A stretch of DNA of 59,244 nt from an uncultured Acinetobacter sp. (GTDB lineage Bacteria; Pseudomonadota; Gammaproteobacteria; Pseudomonadales; Moraxellaceae): the NCBI RefSeq assembly GCF_947626835.1, contig NZ_CANQTS010000014.1:1-59244 (forward strand), in the 5' to 3' direction. The notes under the pieces are model-generated. The model made no database searches. It had not been told where the DNA came from and saw only the letters and a list, made by a program, of their open reading frames with translations. Each line of letters begins with the position of its first letter. The first letter of the stretch is position 1. Positions 35,724 through 44,209 of this stretch are shown here, in pieces. A program made the position numbers and the translations under genes.

Positions 35724-35787
35724 GGAGATGCGCCTTAAATTTTTTGTAAAAGCTAAATTTCTGTATGGAGAGATTAAAACGCAGATC

Positions 35788-35836
35788 CTTACATGAGTAA
35801 AACGATACAATTTCAATAAAAGATGAATAAAATTCA
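35788..35836 (-). promoter_or_regulatory. Candidate MetR box and promoter of mesX
   Basis: TGAATAAAATTCA (35824-35836) matches the TGAA-N5-TTCA pattern known for MetR. Eight bases downstream on the minus strand lie TTGAAA (35811-35816) and, after 17 bases, TGTAAG (35788-35793), a plausible sigma-70 promoter. An activator just before the -35 box is a standard layout. The stretch 35837-36137 is AT-rich with no gene. Confidence 0.5.
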
Positions 35837-36137
35837 ATTTGAGCAAACAATAAGCAAAATGACTATATTAAGGTGCAACATTGCGTTGATTGAAAGAAAA
35901 ATCAAACCAAGCACAAGAAAATTTATTAATTTATTTAACTTAAAATCAATTATTTATATAAAAATTACAGAATTTTTAAAACTTTATATCAATGTGAACA
36001 ATCCATTTAAAAAGTCCCAAAATTGAATGAGACTCACGTGATAATGAAAAAAAATCAGCACAAAGCTGTAAAAGATTCATGCTGATGAGAGAGTTTGCTG
36101 AATTTTTTGATGAATCAGGCGATAAACGTGAATATTT

Positions 36138-36161
36138 TTCCACCTCAGTCATGAGGTGGAA
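36138..36161 (-). terminator. Terminator of the gmaS-mgs operon
   Basis: TTCCACCTCA and TGAGGTGGAA form a perfect 10-bp stem with a 4-base loop just after the mgsC stop; the tail AAATATT is weak. Confidence 0.65.
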
Positions 36162-36176
36162 AGATAGCATCAAAGT

Positions 36177-37511
36177 TTAGTATTGCACCTGACCTGGAAT
36201 CCAATTGGTGCCTGCTAAGGGTACACGCGCCATCGCGGCAGCTTCAACATTTAAGGCCACTAAATCTTCAGGATCGAGGTTGTGTAAATGCGATTTACCA
36301 CACGCACGTGCCATGGTTTGCGCTTCAAGTGTAAGTACACGGAGGTAATTGGCCAAATGGCGGCCACCCTCAATGGGGTCTAAACGTTTTGATAGCTCAG
36401 GATCTTGTGTGGTAATCCCCGCCGGATCACGACCATTTTGCCAATCATCATAGTAACCCGCTGCCGAACCAATGGCTTTTAACTCATCGTCTAAGCGTGG
36501 ATGGTTATCGCCAAGTGCAATTAAAGCGGCGGTACCAATCGCTACAGCATCAGCCCCCAATGCCATCGCCTTGGCCACATCAGCACCGCTACGAATCCCC
36601 CCTGACACAATTAACTGTACTTTTCGGTGCATGCCCATTTCTTGTAGGGCCTGCACGGCTTGGGGAACCGCAGGCAAAATCGGAATACCCACATGCTCAA
36701 TAAACACTTCTTGTGTGGCTGCAGTACCGCCTTGCATGCCATCAAGTACAATGACATCCGCACCTGCTTTGACTGCCAGTTTGACATCATAATACGGACG
36801 ACTGGCACCAATTTTCACATAAATCGGTTTTTCCCAATCTGTAATTTCACGAATTTCAGCGATTTTAATGGCTAAATCATCAGGACCGGTCCAATCTGGA
36901 TGACGGCAAGCACTACGTTGATCGACACCGACAGGTAAAGTACGCATACCCGCTACGCGTTCTGTGACTTTCATGCCCAACAGCATCCCACCGCCACCCG
37001 GTTTTGCCCCTTGGCCCAACACAATTTCAATCGCATCGGCTTTACGTAAGTCATCTGGGTTCATGCCGTAGCGTGATGGCAGATATTGATACACTAGCGT
37101 TTCTGAATGACCACGTTCTTCAGGGGTCATCCCCCCGTCACCTGTGGTGGTTGAGGTGCCAACCATTGAGGCACCGCGTCCCAAGGATTCTTTGGCTTGT
37201 GCAGACAATGCACCAAAACTCATGCCTGCAATGGTGACTGGGATTTTTAAATGAATTGGCTTTTTGGCAAAGCGTGTACCAAGTACGACATCTGTGCCAC
37301 ATTTTTCACGATATCCCTCTAATGGATAACGTGACATACTCGCGCCCAACAAAAGTAAATCATCAAAATGCGGCACTTTGCGTTTGGTACTACCACCACG
37401 AATATCATAAATGCCTGTGGCTGCTGCACGTTGAATTTCTTGAATGGTTAAACGATCAAAAGTGGCTGATTCACGTAATACAGGTTCAAAGTCTTGAATA
37501 GTTGTTGTCAT
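36177..37511 (-). CDS. mgsC: N-methylglutamate synthase FMN subunit (GltB-like, GlxD)
   Basis: The FMN-binding (glutamate-synthase-like) subunit of N-methylglutamate synthase, which turns gamma-glutamylmethylamide plus 2-oxoglutarate into N-methylglutamate and glutamate. Family blocks: DIRGGSTKRKVPHFDDLL, IPVTIAGMSFGALSAQAKE, VLGQGAKPGGGGMLLG, YVKIGASRPYYDVKLAVKAG and VSGGIRSGADVAKAMALGADAV. The clustered cysteines that bind Fe-S in ordinary glutamate synthase are not visible where expected. 445 aa from the ATG at 37511, chosen because GGAG lies nine bases upstream; the longer frame begins with TTG at 37526. It is the last gene of the gmaS-mgsABC operon. Confidence 0.82.
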   Translation of the reverse strand: MTTTIQDFEPVLRESATFDRLTIQEIQRAAATGIYDIRGGSTKRKVPHFDDLLLLGASMSRYPLEGYREKCGTDVVLGTRFAKKPIHLKIPVTIAGMSFGALSAQAKESLGRGASMVGTSTTTGDGGMTPEERGHSETLVYQYLPSRYGMNPDDLRKADAIEIVLGQGAKPGGGGMLLGMKVTERVAGMRTLPVGVDQRSACRHPDWTGPDDLAIKIAEIREITDWEKPIYVKIGASRPYYDVKLAVKAGADVIVLDGMQGGTAATQEVFIEHVGIPILPAVPQAVQALQEMGMHRKVQLIVSGGIRSGADVAKAMALGADAVAIGTAALIALGDNHPRLDDELKAIGSAAGYYDDWQNGRDPAGITTQDPELSKRLDPIEGGRHLANYLRVLTLEAQTMARACGKSHLHNLDPEDLVALNVEAAAMARVPLAGTNWIPGQVQY

Positions 37512-37544
37512 GATGATGTTCTCCAAATTATTTTATTGTTCTTG

Positions 37545-38270
37545 TTAGTAAGCTGCCGCGTTATCGACTTTAAAGTTATATAGTTGGCGTGCTGAACCAT
37601 AGCGTTTAAATTGACTTGGATCTGCATCAAAACCTGCTTGTTCTAATAACTCTTTTAACTCATCCAGATGTTCTTGACGCATTAGTTTTTCAATACAATC
37701 TGAACCTAAAGATTTCACTGTGCCTTTGACATAAATACGAGTTTCATACAGTGAATCGCCTAAAGCATCACCTGCATCGCCACACACCACCAAACGCCCA
37801 GCTTGGCCCATAAAGCAGCTCATATGCCCAATGTTGCCACCGACCACAATATCGACGCCTTTCATAGAAATTCCGCAACGTGCACCAGCGTCTCCCTCAA
37901 TCACCAAGAGTCCACCATGGGCAGTCGCACCTGCCGCTTGCGAGGCATTGCCTTTAACATACACTGAGCCCGACATCATATTTTCAGCCACGCCAACACC
38001 GACATTACCATTGACCACGACATGTGCCTGTTGATTCATCCCTGCACAGTAATAGCCTGCATGTCCATCAATCGTGACCTGCACAGGTGCATTAATGCCC
38101 ACAGCAATATTGTGTTGACCCGCTGGATGACTCACTGTCCACTGTTCAATACTGCTGGTTAAGTCAGGATTATGCAGCGCTTGATTGAGTTCACGAATCG
38201 TATCAACATTTAAGTCATAGTGATCTTTGAATAACGTTGCTGTCACTTGTTCTGTAAATGCAATGCTCAT
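37545..38270 (-). CDS. mgsB: N-methylglutamate synthase GXGXG subunit (GlxC-like)
   Basis: Corresponds to the C-terminal beta-helix (GXGXG) domain of glutamate synthase made as a separate protein. The repeats are plain: GHAGYYCAGMNQQAHVVVNG, GNVGVGVAENMMSGSVYVKG, GNIGHMSCFMGQAGRLVVCG and GDAGDALGDSLYETRIYVKG. This subunit is structural, helping couple the ammonia/methylamine-releasing and FMN sites. 241 aa. GGGGAAA precedes the ATG. It lies between the amidotransferase and FMN subunits, an order shared with glx/mgs clusters in rhizobia and methylotrophs. Confidence 0.82.
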   Translation of the reverse strand: MSIAFTEQVTATLFKDHYDLNVDTIRELNQALHNPDLTSSIEQWTVSHPAGQHNIAVGINAPVQVTIDGHAGYYCAGMNQQAHVVVNGNVGVGVAENMMSGSVYVKGNASQAAGATAHGGLLVIEGDAGARCGISMKGVDIVVGGNIGHMSCFMGQAGRLVVCGDAGDALGDSLYETRIYVKGTVKSLGSDCIEKLMRQEHLDELKELLEQAGFDADPSQFKRYGSARQLYNFKVDNAAAY

Positions 38271-38306
38271 ATGGTTTCCCCTATTTTTAGTGATTTTTTA
38301 TTGATG

Positions 38307-39221
38307 TTATGCCGCTTTAACTGAATTGCGTTCCCACACATACAGGGTTGCAGGTTCTGGCTCCCACACTCTGGCTTGATCAATATTGGGTAATGACGCT
38401 AAGGCTTGATATTCTGATGCCATGGCAACGTAATCATCAGTTTCGGCCAATACCGCAGGTTTACAAGCAATTGGATCACGAATCACAGCAAAGCCATCTT
38501 TGGTACCAATCGCAAAAGTAAAGAAGCCATCCAAGTCATCAAGCGCATGATTTAATGCTTGTTCTAAGTTGTCGCCTTGTTGCAAACGCCAAGTCAGGTA
38601 GCCTGCTGCCACTTCAGTATCATTATCGGTTTCAAAATGAATGCCTTCACGTTTGAGTTCTTGGCGTAAACGGGCATGATTAGATAAAGAACCATTGTGC
38701 ACTAAACACAGATCTGCACCTGTTGAAAATGGATGACTGCCTTCCATAGTGACCGCACTTTCGGTGGCCATACGAGTATGCCCAATAATGTGGCTGCCTT
38801 TCATGTGCGCCAGACCAAAACGCTCAGAAATTTCTACAGGTAAGCCCATACCTTTTAAAATTTCGATACTTTGCCCAACGCTCATAATTTTGAGGCTAGG
38901 GCCAAGCTTGGCAATCGCTTCACGCACAATCGTTTCATCAGCTTTTACTTTAAGCACAGCTGCGGTTGCATTTTGAAACCAATCTAACTCGGTATTGAGT
39001 TGTTGTTTTAACGCTTGGCTAAAGCTGCTCCAGTCGAAATCTTCTGTTACTGCTTGTAGGGTCAGTTTCACCCAACCGTCTTGTACTTCATCACCATAAA
39101 TTGCGAAGCCTGCACTATCAGGTCCACGACCTGTCATCGCTTGGAGCATAGGCTCAAACAATTGACCTAATTTTGATTCTAAGGCTGGATTTTTTAAATA
39201 AAGGCCTACGATTCCACACAT
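38307..39221 (-). CDS. mgsA: N-methylglutamate synthase glutaminase-type subunit (GlxB-like)
   Basis: A class II glutamine amidotransferase domain made as a separate protein. The nucleophile is Cys2 (MCGIVGLYLKN), exposed after Met removal; RGPDSAGFAIYG, GHTRMATESAVTMEGSHPF, LVHNGSLSNHARLR and FETDNDTEVAAGYLTWR complete the site. In N-methylglutamate synthase it would release methylamine from gamma-glutamylmethylamide, as glutaminase domains release ammonia. The start at 39221 has GGAG seven bases upstream and puts Cys at position 2; the ATG two codons earlier would not. 304 aa. It follows gmaS. Confidence 0.82.
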   Translation of the reverse strand: MCGIVGLYLKNPALESKLGQLFEPMLQAMTGRGPDSAGFAIYGDEVQDGWVKLTLQAVTEDFDWSSFSQALKQQLNTELDWFQNATAAVLKVKADETIVREAIAKLGPSLKIMSVGQSIEILKGMGLPVEISERFGLAHMKGSHIIGHTRMATESAVTMEGSHPFSTGADLCLVHNGSLSNHARLRQELKREGIHFETDNDTEVAAGYLTWRLQQGDNLEQALNHALDDLDGFFTFAIGTKDGFAVIRDPIACKPAVLAETDDYVAMASEYQALASLPNIDQARVWEPEPATLYVWERNSVKAA

Positions 39222-39268
39222 AATCATTCTCCGTTTAATCTTTTTTTAAATTGTTATCGGTCAGTTGT

Positions 39269-40663
39269 TTAGAAAAATTCGGTATAACGTTGTACTTCCC
39301 AATCGGATACATGACGGCTGTATTCGACCCATTCCATACTCTTTTGATGAATAAACTCATCGACAATTTCAGCACCTAACTGTTGTTTAAACAGTGGGTT
39401 TTGTTTGAGGGCATCAATGGCTTCTTTGAGCGATTGTGGCAAAGTGCCAATACCTCGTGCGGCAATCTCCTCTAACGACAAAGTATATAAATTTTCATTA
39501 CAGGCAGGCGGTGGGGTCAGTTGACGTTCAATTCCATCTAGGCCGGCTGCGATGATCGCTGCAGAGACCAAATATGGATTACAGCCTGCATCTGGCAGAC
39601 GTAACTCAATACGTCCATAAGGAATACGTACCATCGCTGAGCGATTGTTTGAGCCATAGGCAATAAATGCGGGGGCCCATGTTGCACCTGAAAGTGATCG
39701 ACCCACCACTAAGCGTTTATAGGAATTTACCGTCGGTGCACAAAAGGCACATAAGGCTGGTCCATGTGCAAGTAAACCTGCAATAAAGTGATAGGCCATT
39801 TTCGATAAGCCCATCCCTTGTGGGTCGGTGTCATCATGAAATAAGTTACTTGACTCAGCACTAGCGATCGACAGATGAAAGTGCATACCATTGCCAGCAC
39901 GTTTTGGATCGGGCTTTGGCATAAATGAACACACCATACCTAAATCATTGGCAATTTCACCTGCAGCCATGCGGAAGAAGGTAAACATATCGGCAGAATT
40001 TAAAGCATCACTATAAGTATAGTTAATTTCAAACTGACCATTGGCATCTTCGTGATCAATCTGATAAATATCGAAACCGACAGGAATCAAGGCTTCTGTT
40101 AAGCGCTCTAAAAATTCACGTGAACGTGATAAGCCTTTATAGTCATAACACGGTTTATCTAAGTTATCTGAATGGTCGACTAGGGTCAGCTTGCCGCTTT
40201 CATCACGGCGAAACAGACTAAATTCAGGTTCTAAGCCGGTATTTAAGGTCCAACCTTTTTCAGCTAAACGCTCGACTTGCTTGCGTAACACATAACGTGA
40301 ATCATAAGCATGTGGCTGACCATTGACATAGCCCTCACACACCACTCGTCCATAACCGGGCTGCCATGGCACAGGGGTGAGTTGGGAAAGATTTCCTTTG
40401 ACCATAAAATCTGGGCCATGCGGTTGCATCCCCATGCCGCAGATGGCAAAACCTGCAAACCCAACCCCTGCGCCTTCAATGGCTTTTAAACCCGAAATAG
40501 GCACTGACTTGGTTTTTGCTGCACCATGAATATCTACAAACTGTGCTAACACATATTTTAATTGATGCTCATCAATGACCTTTTGTACTTCTGGACGGTA
40601 CTTGGCCTTTGTTATCATGTCTGGTTCTTCATCAAAGAACTCTTGTATGGCCTGCTGCAACAT
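39269..40663 (-). CDS. gmaS: Type III glutamine synthetase family; probable gamma-glutamylmethylamide synthetase
   Basis: An ATP-dependent ligase of the glutamine synthetase superfamily. Beta-grasp: [15 protein letters not shown]; catalytic ATP/metal blocks: [47 protein letters not shown] and [16 protein letters not shown] [19 protein letters not shown]. With mgsABC directly downstream, methylamine is a more likely substrate than ammonia, giving gamma-glutamylmethylamide; GlnT (glutamine synthetase III) is the alternative and sequence cannot decide. The start at 40663 has AGGAG ten bases upstream; that box is too close to the ATG at 40672. About 464 aa. A sigma-54 promoter lies upstream. Confidence 0.8.
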   Translation of the reverse strand: MLQQAIQEFFDEEPDMITKAKYRPEVQKVIDEHQLKYVLAQFVDIHGAAKTKSVPISGLKAIEGAGVGFAGFAICGMGMQPHGPDFMVKGNLSQLTPVPWQPGYGRVVCEGYVNGQPHAYDSRYVLRKQVERLAEKGWTLNTGLEPEFSLFRRDESGKLTLVDHSDNLDKPCYDYKGLSRSREFLERLTEALIPVGFDIYQIDHEDANGQFEINYTYSDALNSADMFTFFRMAAGEIANDLGMVCSFMPKPDPKRAGNGMHFHLSIASAESSNLFHDDTDPQGMGLSKMAYHFIAGLLAHGPALCAFCAPTVNSYKRLVVGRSLSGATWAPAFIAYGSNNRSAMVRIPYGRIELRLPDAGCNPYLVSAAIIAAGLDGIERQLTPPPACNENLYTLSLEEIAARGIGTLPQSLKEAIDALKQNPLFKQQLGAEIVDEFIHQKSMEWVEYSRHVSDWEVQRYTEFF

Positions 40664-40755
40664 ATTTGACATACTCCTCATATGACAAAAAATGAGATTT
40701 GGCTTGAATCATGCAAAGACTATAAAAGCCACATTATTCAAATTAAGAAACTTTC

Positions 40756-40770
40756 TTTCTTATTAAGAAA
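40756..40770. promoter_or_regulatory. Palindrome over the gmaS transcription start
   Basis: TTTCTTATTAAGAAA is a perfect palindrome about its centre base. On the minus strand it abuts the -12 box of the sigma-54 promoter and would cover the start point, a natural repressor site. It matches the other WTTCYTNTTARGAAW sites in this region. Confidence 0.55.
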
Positions 40771-40785
40771 GCAATTCCCTTGCCA
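40770..40785 (-). promoter_or_regulatory. Sigma-54 promoter of the gmaS-mgs operon
   Basis: TGGCAAGGGAATTGCT matches the TGGCACG-N4-TTGCW pattern at all but one defined position. Transcription would start near 40759, about 95 bases before gmaS. This ties the operon to nitrogen control. Confidence 0.72.
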
Positions 40786-40835
40786 ACTTTCAGCAAAGCC
40801 AAAATAAATTGTGATTTTCTGCTAAAACACTTAAT

Positions 40836-40870
40836 ATTCTTGTTAGGAATAAATTTTTCTTATAAATTGA
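40836..40870 (+). promoter_or_regulatory. Operator pair before the XRE/cupin regulator
   Basis: ATTCTTGTTAGGAAT (40836-40850) and a half-site TTTCTTATAAATTGA (40856-40870) are spaced 20 bases start to start. They overlap TTGTTA and TATAAA, which could be a sigma-70 promoter with a short spacer. This would fit autoregulation. Confidence 0.4.
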
Positions 40871-40951
40871 TTCAATTACGATGGGCCTGCCATTTAATTT
40901 TTATAAAATTTGAGCAGCATGAAGATTCAAAATAGTGCGAGTTGACCTAAA

Positions 40952-41551
40952 ATGAGACAAGGTAAAAATAATTTAAAGTTAGAACAGTATATTGGCATTC
41001 AAATTAAACGTTACCGTCAGGAGCAAGGCTTAAAACTCGCCGAAGTCGCGCAAATTGCCGATATTAGTCAAGGCATGCTCAGTAAAATTGAAAATGCACA
41101 AGTGTCTACTAGTTTAGAAACATTAAGTCGGTTATGTGAAGTTCTGGGCATCCCATTATCGACTTTATTTAGTCAGTATGACAATCAAGAAAGCCAAGCG
41201 ATGTTGGTCAAAGCAGGTGAAGGAATGGAAGTGGTACGCCGTGGGACTGAAAAAGGTCATACTTATCATCTCCTCACACATTCACGTGGGCCACGTAAAA
41301 ACTTTGAAGCGTATTTGGTGACCATGGATGATGCCAGTGAAGAGTTTCCAACCTTCGCGCATCCTGGGACAGAACTTTTATATGTTTTAGAGGGTGAAAT
41401 TAAATACCGCCATGGTGATGAAATCTTTCATCTACAAGCGGGTGACTGCCTGACCTTAGAAGGTGAAATTCCACATGGACCTGCTGAATTGATTCAAGTT
41501 CCTATCCGTCTGATTTCTATGGTCAACTATGGTGATAGCACGACATCTTAA
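40952..41551 (+). CDS. XRE-family regulator with cupin domain
   Basis: A transcription factor with an N-terminal helix-turn-helix (residues about 12-68: IKRYRQEQGLKLAEVAQIADISQGMLSKIENAQ) and a C-terminal cupin sensor domain (THPGTELLYVLEGEI-like HPGTELLYVLEGEIKYRHGD and LQAGDCLTLEGEIPHGP). Such proteins often govern small-molecule catabolism, with the ligand bound in the cupin barrel. It is divergent from gmaS and precedes amt, so it is the likely local regulator of the methylamine genes, perhaps sensing gamma-glutamylmethylamide, N-methylglutamate or methylamine. The palindromes in this region are candidate sites. 199 aa. Confidence 0.82.
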   Translation: MRQGKNNLKLEQYIGIQIKRYRQEQGLKLAEVAQIADISQGMLSKIENAQVSTSLETLSRLCEVLGIPLSTLFSQYDNQESQAMLVKAGEGMEVVRRGTEKGHTYHLLTHSRGPRKNFEAYLVTMDDASEEFPTFAHPGTELLYVLEGEIKYRHGDEIFHLQAGDCLTLEGEIPHGPAELIQVPIRLISMVNYGDSTTS

Positions 41552-41565
41552 CCATATTCATGGAC

Positions 41566-41593
41566 TTGGTCGCTGCACAACTCGAGCGACCAA
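41566..41593 (+). other. Inverted repeat between the regulator and amt
   Basis: TTGGTCGCT and AGCGACCAA form a perfect 9-bp inverted repeat just after the regulator. There is no T-tract, so it could be a terminator of weak type or a distal activator-binding site for the amt sigma-54 promoter. Nothing else is seen up to 41712. Confidence 0.35.
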
Positions 41594-41712
41594 TATCTCC
41601 TTCCTATTGCTTTTGAGGTATAGCTTTCTTTTTAAGCTCAAGTTATTTTAGAGATTTTCATCCGGCTCAATCAAAATTAAATATATGAATATGAATAGAA
41701 AAATAAAATTCA

Positions 41713-41728
41713 TGGTATATAAATTGCT
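41713..41728 (+). promoter_or_regulatory. Sigma-54 promoter of amt
   Basis: TGGTATATAAATTGCT keeps the GG and GC dinucleotides at the correct spacing and the full TTGCT. The start point would be near 41739, about 53 bases before the amt ATG. Confidence 0.6.
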
Positions 41729-41763
41729 TTTCCTTTTATGAAATTATTTTTCCTATTAGTAAT
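41729..41763. promoter_or_regulatory. Paired palindromes downstream of the amt sigma-54 promoter
   Basis: TTTCCTTTTATGAAA (41729-41743) directly follows the -12 box and TTTCCTATTAGTAAT (41749-41763) begins 20 bases later. The same arrangement is found before purU. Confidence 0.5.
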
Positions 41764-41791
41764 ATAAATTCATATCATGAAGGAGCTATTC

Positions 41792-43096
41792 ATGTTGAGC
41801 AGCTATTTAAAACAATTATTCATGCTGATTGTACTCTTATCCCCCACCACATTATTTGCAGCCCAAAGCATCGATGGCCCTGCGACAGTGTGGGTGATGG
41901 TCTCTATTGTGATCGTGTTATTGATGTTTATTCCTGGTTTAGCATTATTCTATGGCGGTATGGTCCGTGCTAAGAATATCCTGTCGGTATTTAGTCAATT
42001 TTTTGCAATTGCGAGTGTTGTTGGCATCTTATGGGTAGTGATTGTCTATAGCCTTGCAACCGATACCACAGGTATGCAAGCGCATGTCTATAATTTGAGT
42101 AGTTTTGTTGGTGGATTCAAGAGCGCATTTTTAACAGGAATTACCCCGCAAAGTATGGCAGGTGGGATTCCTGAATACATTATTATTGTATTTTTAATGA
42201 CCTTTGCCATGATCACACCAGCGATTGCCATGGGAGGTATGGCTGAACGTATGCGATTTGGCGCAATGGTGTTATTTTCGGGTCTGTGGACCGTGATCGT
42301 TTATGGCCCTATGGCACATATGGTTTGGGGTGGTGATGGTGCCCTATTTCACAATTGGGGCGTACTCGACTTTGCCGGTGGTACAGCTGTGCATATTGGC
42401 GCCGGTGTCACTGCATTAGTGGGGGCGATGGTGCTTGGTCGACGACAACATGCCCCTAATCCGCCGCATAATGTGGTTTTTGTCCTCATTGGTGCAGCCT
42501 TACTTTGGGTGGGATGGTTTGGCTTTAATGTGGGTTCCGCACTGGCCGTGGATGCGTCCGCTGCTTTAATCTTTATGACCACGATGTTAGCGACACTCGG
42601 TGGAATCTTAGGTTGGATGATGCTGGAAAAATTCTCTTCAGGTCATGTCACTGCATTAGGGTTAGCATCAGGTGCAATTGGAGGCTTAGTTGGGATTACC
42701 CCCGCTGCTGCTTATGTCGGACCTTTTGGTGCAATTGCGATCGGTTTTATTGCCAGTATTGCTGTCTTCTATGCGATTACACTACTGAAACCTAAGTTAG
42801 GGATTGATGATGCTTTGGATGTGTTTTCAGTCCATGGCGTGGGTGGGATTGTCGGCTGTATTTTAGCAGGTATTTTTTGTATTCCTGCACTCGGTGGCAA
42901 TATTGAGGGCATTCATATCATCACTCAAGTGTTGGCACAAATTGCCAGTATTGTATTTACTTTCTTGTATGTGGGTATATTGTCTTGGCTTTTGTTTAAA
43001 ATCGTAGATAAAATTATTCCATTACGTGCGGATCTTGAACAAGAACAAATCGGTCTTGATAAAGTTGACCATAATGAAAATGCTTATAATCATTGA
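41792..43096 (+). CDS. amt: Ammonium/methylammonium transporter (Amt)
   Basis: An eleven-segment Amt/MEP/Rh channel protein. A cleavable leader (MLSSYLKQLFMLIVLLSPTTLFAAQS) precedes GPATVWVMVSIVIVLLMFIPGLALFYGGMVR. Family signatures: DFAGGTAVHIGAGVTALVGA (Amt signature with pore His), GWFGFNVGSAL, and VHGVGGIVGCILAG with the second pore His. 434 aa. The start at 41792 has AAGGAG six bases upstream. No glnK is adjacent, unlike the usual amtB pair. Amt proteins carry methylammonium, so in this setting it may import methylamine; that use is inferred. A sigma-54 promoter and palindromes lie upstream. Confidence 0.88.
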   Translation: MLSSYLKQLFMLIVLLSPTTLFAAQSIDGPATVWVMVSIVIVLLMFIPGLALFYGGMVRAKNILSVFSQFFAIASVVGILWVVIVYSLATDTTGMQAHVYNLSSFVGGFKSAFLTGITPQSMAGGIPEYIIIVFLMTFAMITPAIAMGGMAERMRFGAMVLFSGLWTVIVYGPMAHMVWGGDGALFHNWGVLDFAGGTAVHIGAGVTALVGAMVLGRRQHAPNPPHNVVFVLIGAALLWVGWFGFNVGSALAVDASAALIFMTTMLATLGGILGWMMLEKFSSGHVTALGLASGAIGGLVGITPAAAYVGPFGAIAIGFIASIAVFYAITLLKPKLGIDDALDVFSVHGVGGIVGCILAGIFCIPALGGNIEGIHIITQVLAQIASIVFTFLYVGILSWLLFKIVDKIIPLRADLEQEQIGLDKVDHNENAYNH

Positions 43097-43168
43097 TTTC
43101 TTACGCCCTTAAAAGAGACTCATTCCTACCCTTATATGTTTAAGCCCAAACGCTGATATGTCTTTAGA

Positions 43169-43207
43169 GCTGTTTAAATCGCGATTATGAGGATTTAAAC
43201 AGCTTTT
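43169..43207 (+). terminator. Terminator of amt
   Basis: GCTGTTTAAATC and GATTTAAACAGC pair perfectly over 12 bp, followed by TTTT. The rest of the 447-base gap (43097-43543) has a 76-residue minus-strand ORF judged spurious because it contains the next terminator. Confidence 0.72.
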
Positions 43208-43494
43208 ACATTTCCTTATTTTTATTCTCAAAGCTGCGCCACATTTCGAATAATTTGCAGTGTCTCAGCACAGTACGAAGATGTTTATGTGGTATAAGCT
43301 TGATTGACGTTTTCAAATATGAGTCGCACTACAACGCTAAATGCATTCTCGCACTTATGATAGATTTTTATTTTAAATCCTAAAAATTTCGTACAGACAA
43401 CAAATTGAGTCATTCGAATTTGTATACGTAACATTGCAGTCCCCAAAAATAAGGGATCCATTGGGCTAAAAAGGTAGGTCTTATGAACATCATA

Positions 43495-43522
43495 AAAAGG
43501 GACAATGTGCAACATTATCCCT
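43495..43522 (-). terminator. Terminator of the purU-folD-mgd operon
   Basis: On the minus strand GGGATAATG pairs with CATTGTCCC (one G-U pair), followed by TTTTTA, shortly after the mgdD stop. Confidence 0.7.
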
Positions 43523-43543
43523 TCATAATATTAGATGAAAATT

Positions 43544-44206
43544 TTAGCTGATTAACGCATTCACTCCGACGACCTGACCATCAAACTCACGGATTGCATC
43601 AACCAGAACATCCCATAAGTACACTGCGGCAGCACGGTCATATAAGATGTTAAATTTCGGGGTATATTCATCACTGACGTTCACAATAATCGCATTAATC
43701 CGTGCAATTGACGTTTGTACCACGTGTCCCGGTAAAAATGATGCTGCATTTAAGTCTACGGCACAGAGTTTTGCCATCACTTGTGCAATATGAATCCCTG
43801 TCAATTGCAACCATGCATGACTATCTTGACGCGGTAATAAAAAAATTTGCTTCTCTGTCATTGACCAATGCGCTTCAAGTTGAGCAACAGACTCACCAAA
43901 ATCACTCAAACCACCTAAGATGAGATATTCAGTTGCTGATAAACGTGCAACCAACGTACCATTTTCTTGTTGTATAGAAAAGTTCGCTTTTTCAGGCAAC
44001 TGAAAGCCTAGCTCTTTTAAATAATTAGCGCTGTCTTGCCCGCGAAACCCAACACGGGATAAATGAGTTAAATCGATGAGTGCACAATGCTCGATAGCCT
44101 GTTGGTCGTGTGCTGTGGTCAGGAAATGTTTACCCGAACCATAGGCTTGATAATTCCCGACATGTGCCTGAATTAGACTACGTTCAGCTTGATATAATTC
44201 TTGCAT
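43544..44206 (-). CDS. mgdD: N-methylglutamate dehydrogenase gamma subunit (SoxG-like)
   Basis: The small folate-domain-like subunit of a heterotetrameric sarcosine-oxidase-type enzyme. It resembles glycine-cleavage T-protein domains: CALIDLTHLSRVGFRGQDSANYLKELG, EYLILGGLSDFGE and SHAWLQLTGIHIAQVMAKLCAVDL. 220 aa. In this operon the complex should oxidise N-methylglutamate to glutamate, passing the methyl group to tetrahydrofolate. It begins three bases after the alpha-subunit stop, with GGAG nine bases before the ATG, and is the last gene before the terminator. Confidence 0.78.
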   Translation of the reverse strand: MQELYQAERSLIQAHVGNYQAYGSGKHFLTTAHDQQAIEHCALIDLTHLSRVGFRGQDSANYLKELGFQLPEKANFSIQQENGTLVARLSATEYLILGGLSDFGESVAQLEAHWSMTEKQIFLLPRQDSHAWLQLTGIHIAQVMAKLCAVDLNAASFLPGHVVQTSIARINAIIVNVSDEYTPKFNILYDRAAAVYLWDVLVDAIREFDGQVVGVNALIS

Positions 44207-44209
44207 CGC

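Noticed and set aside
43285..43515. 76-residue minus-strand ORF after amt
   Set aside because: It contains the terminator of the mgd operon, has no ribosome site, and its sequence is not recognisable.
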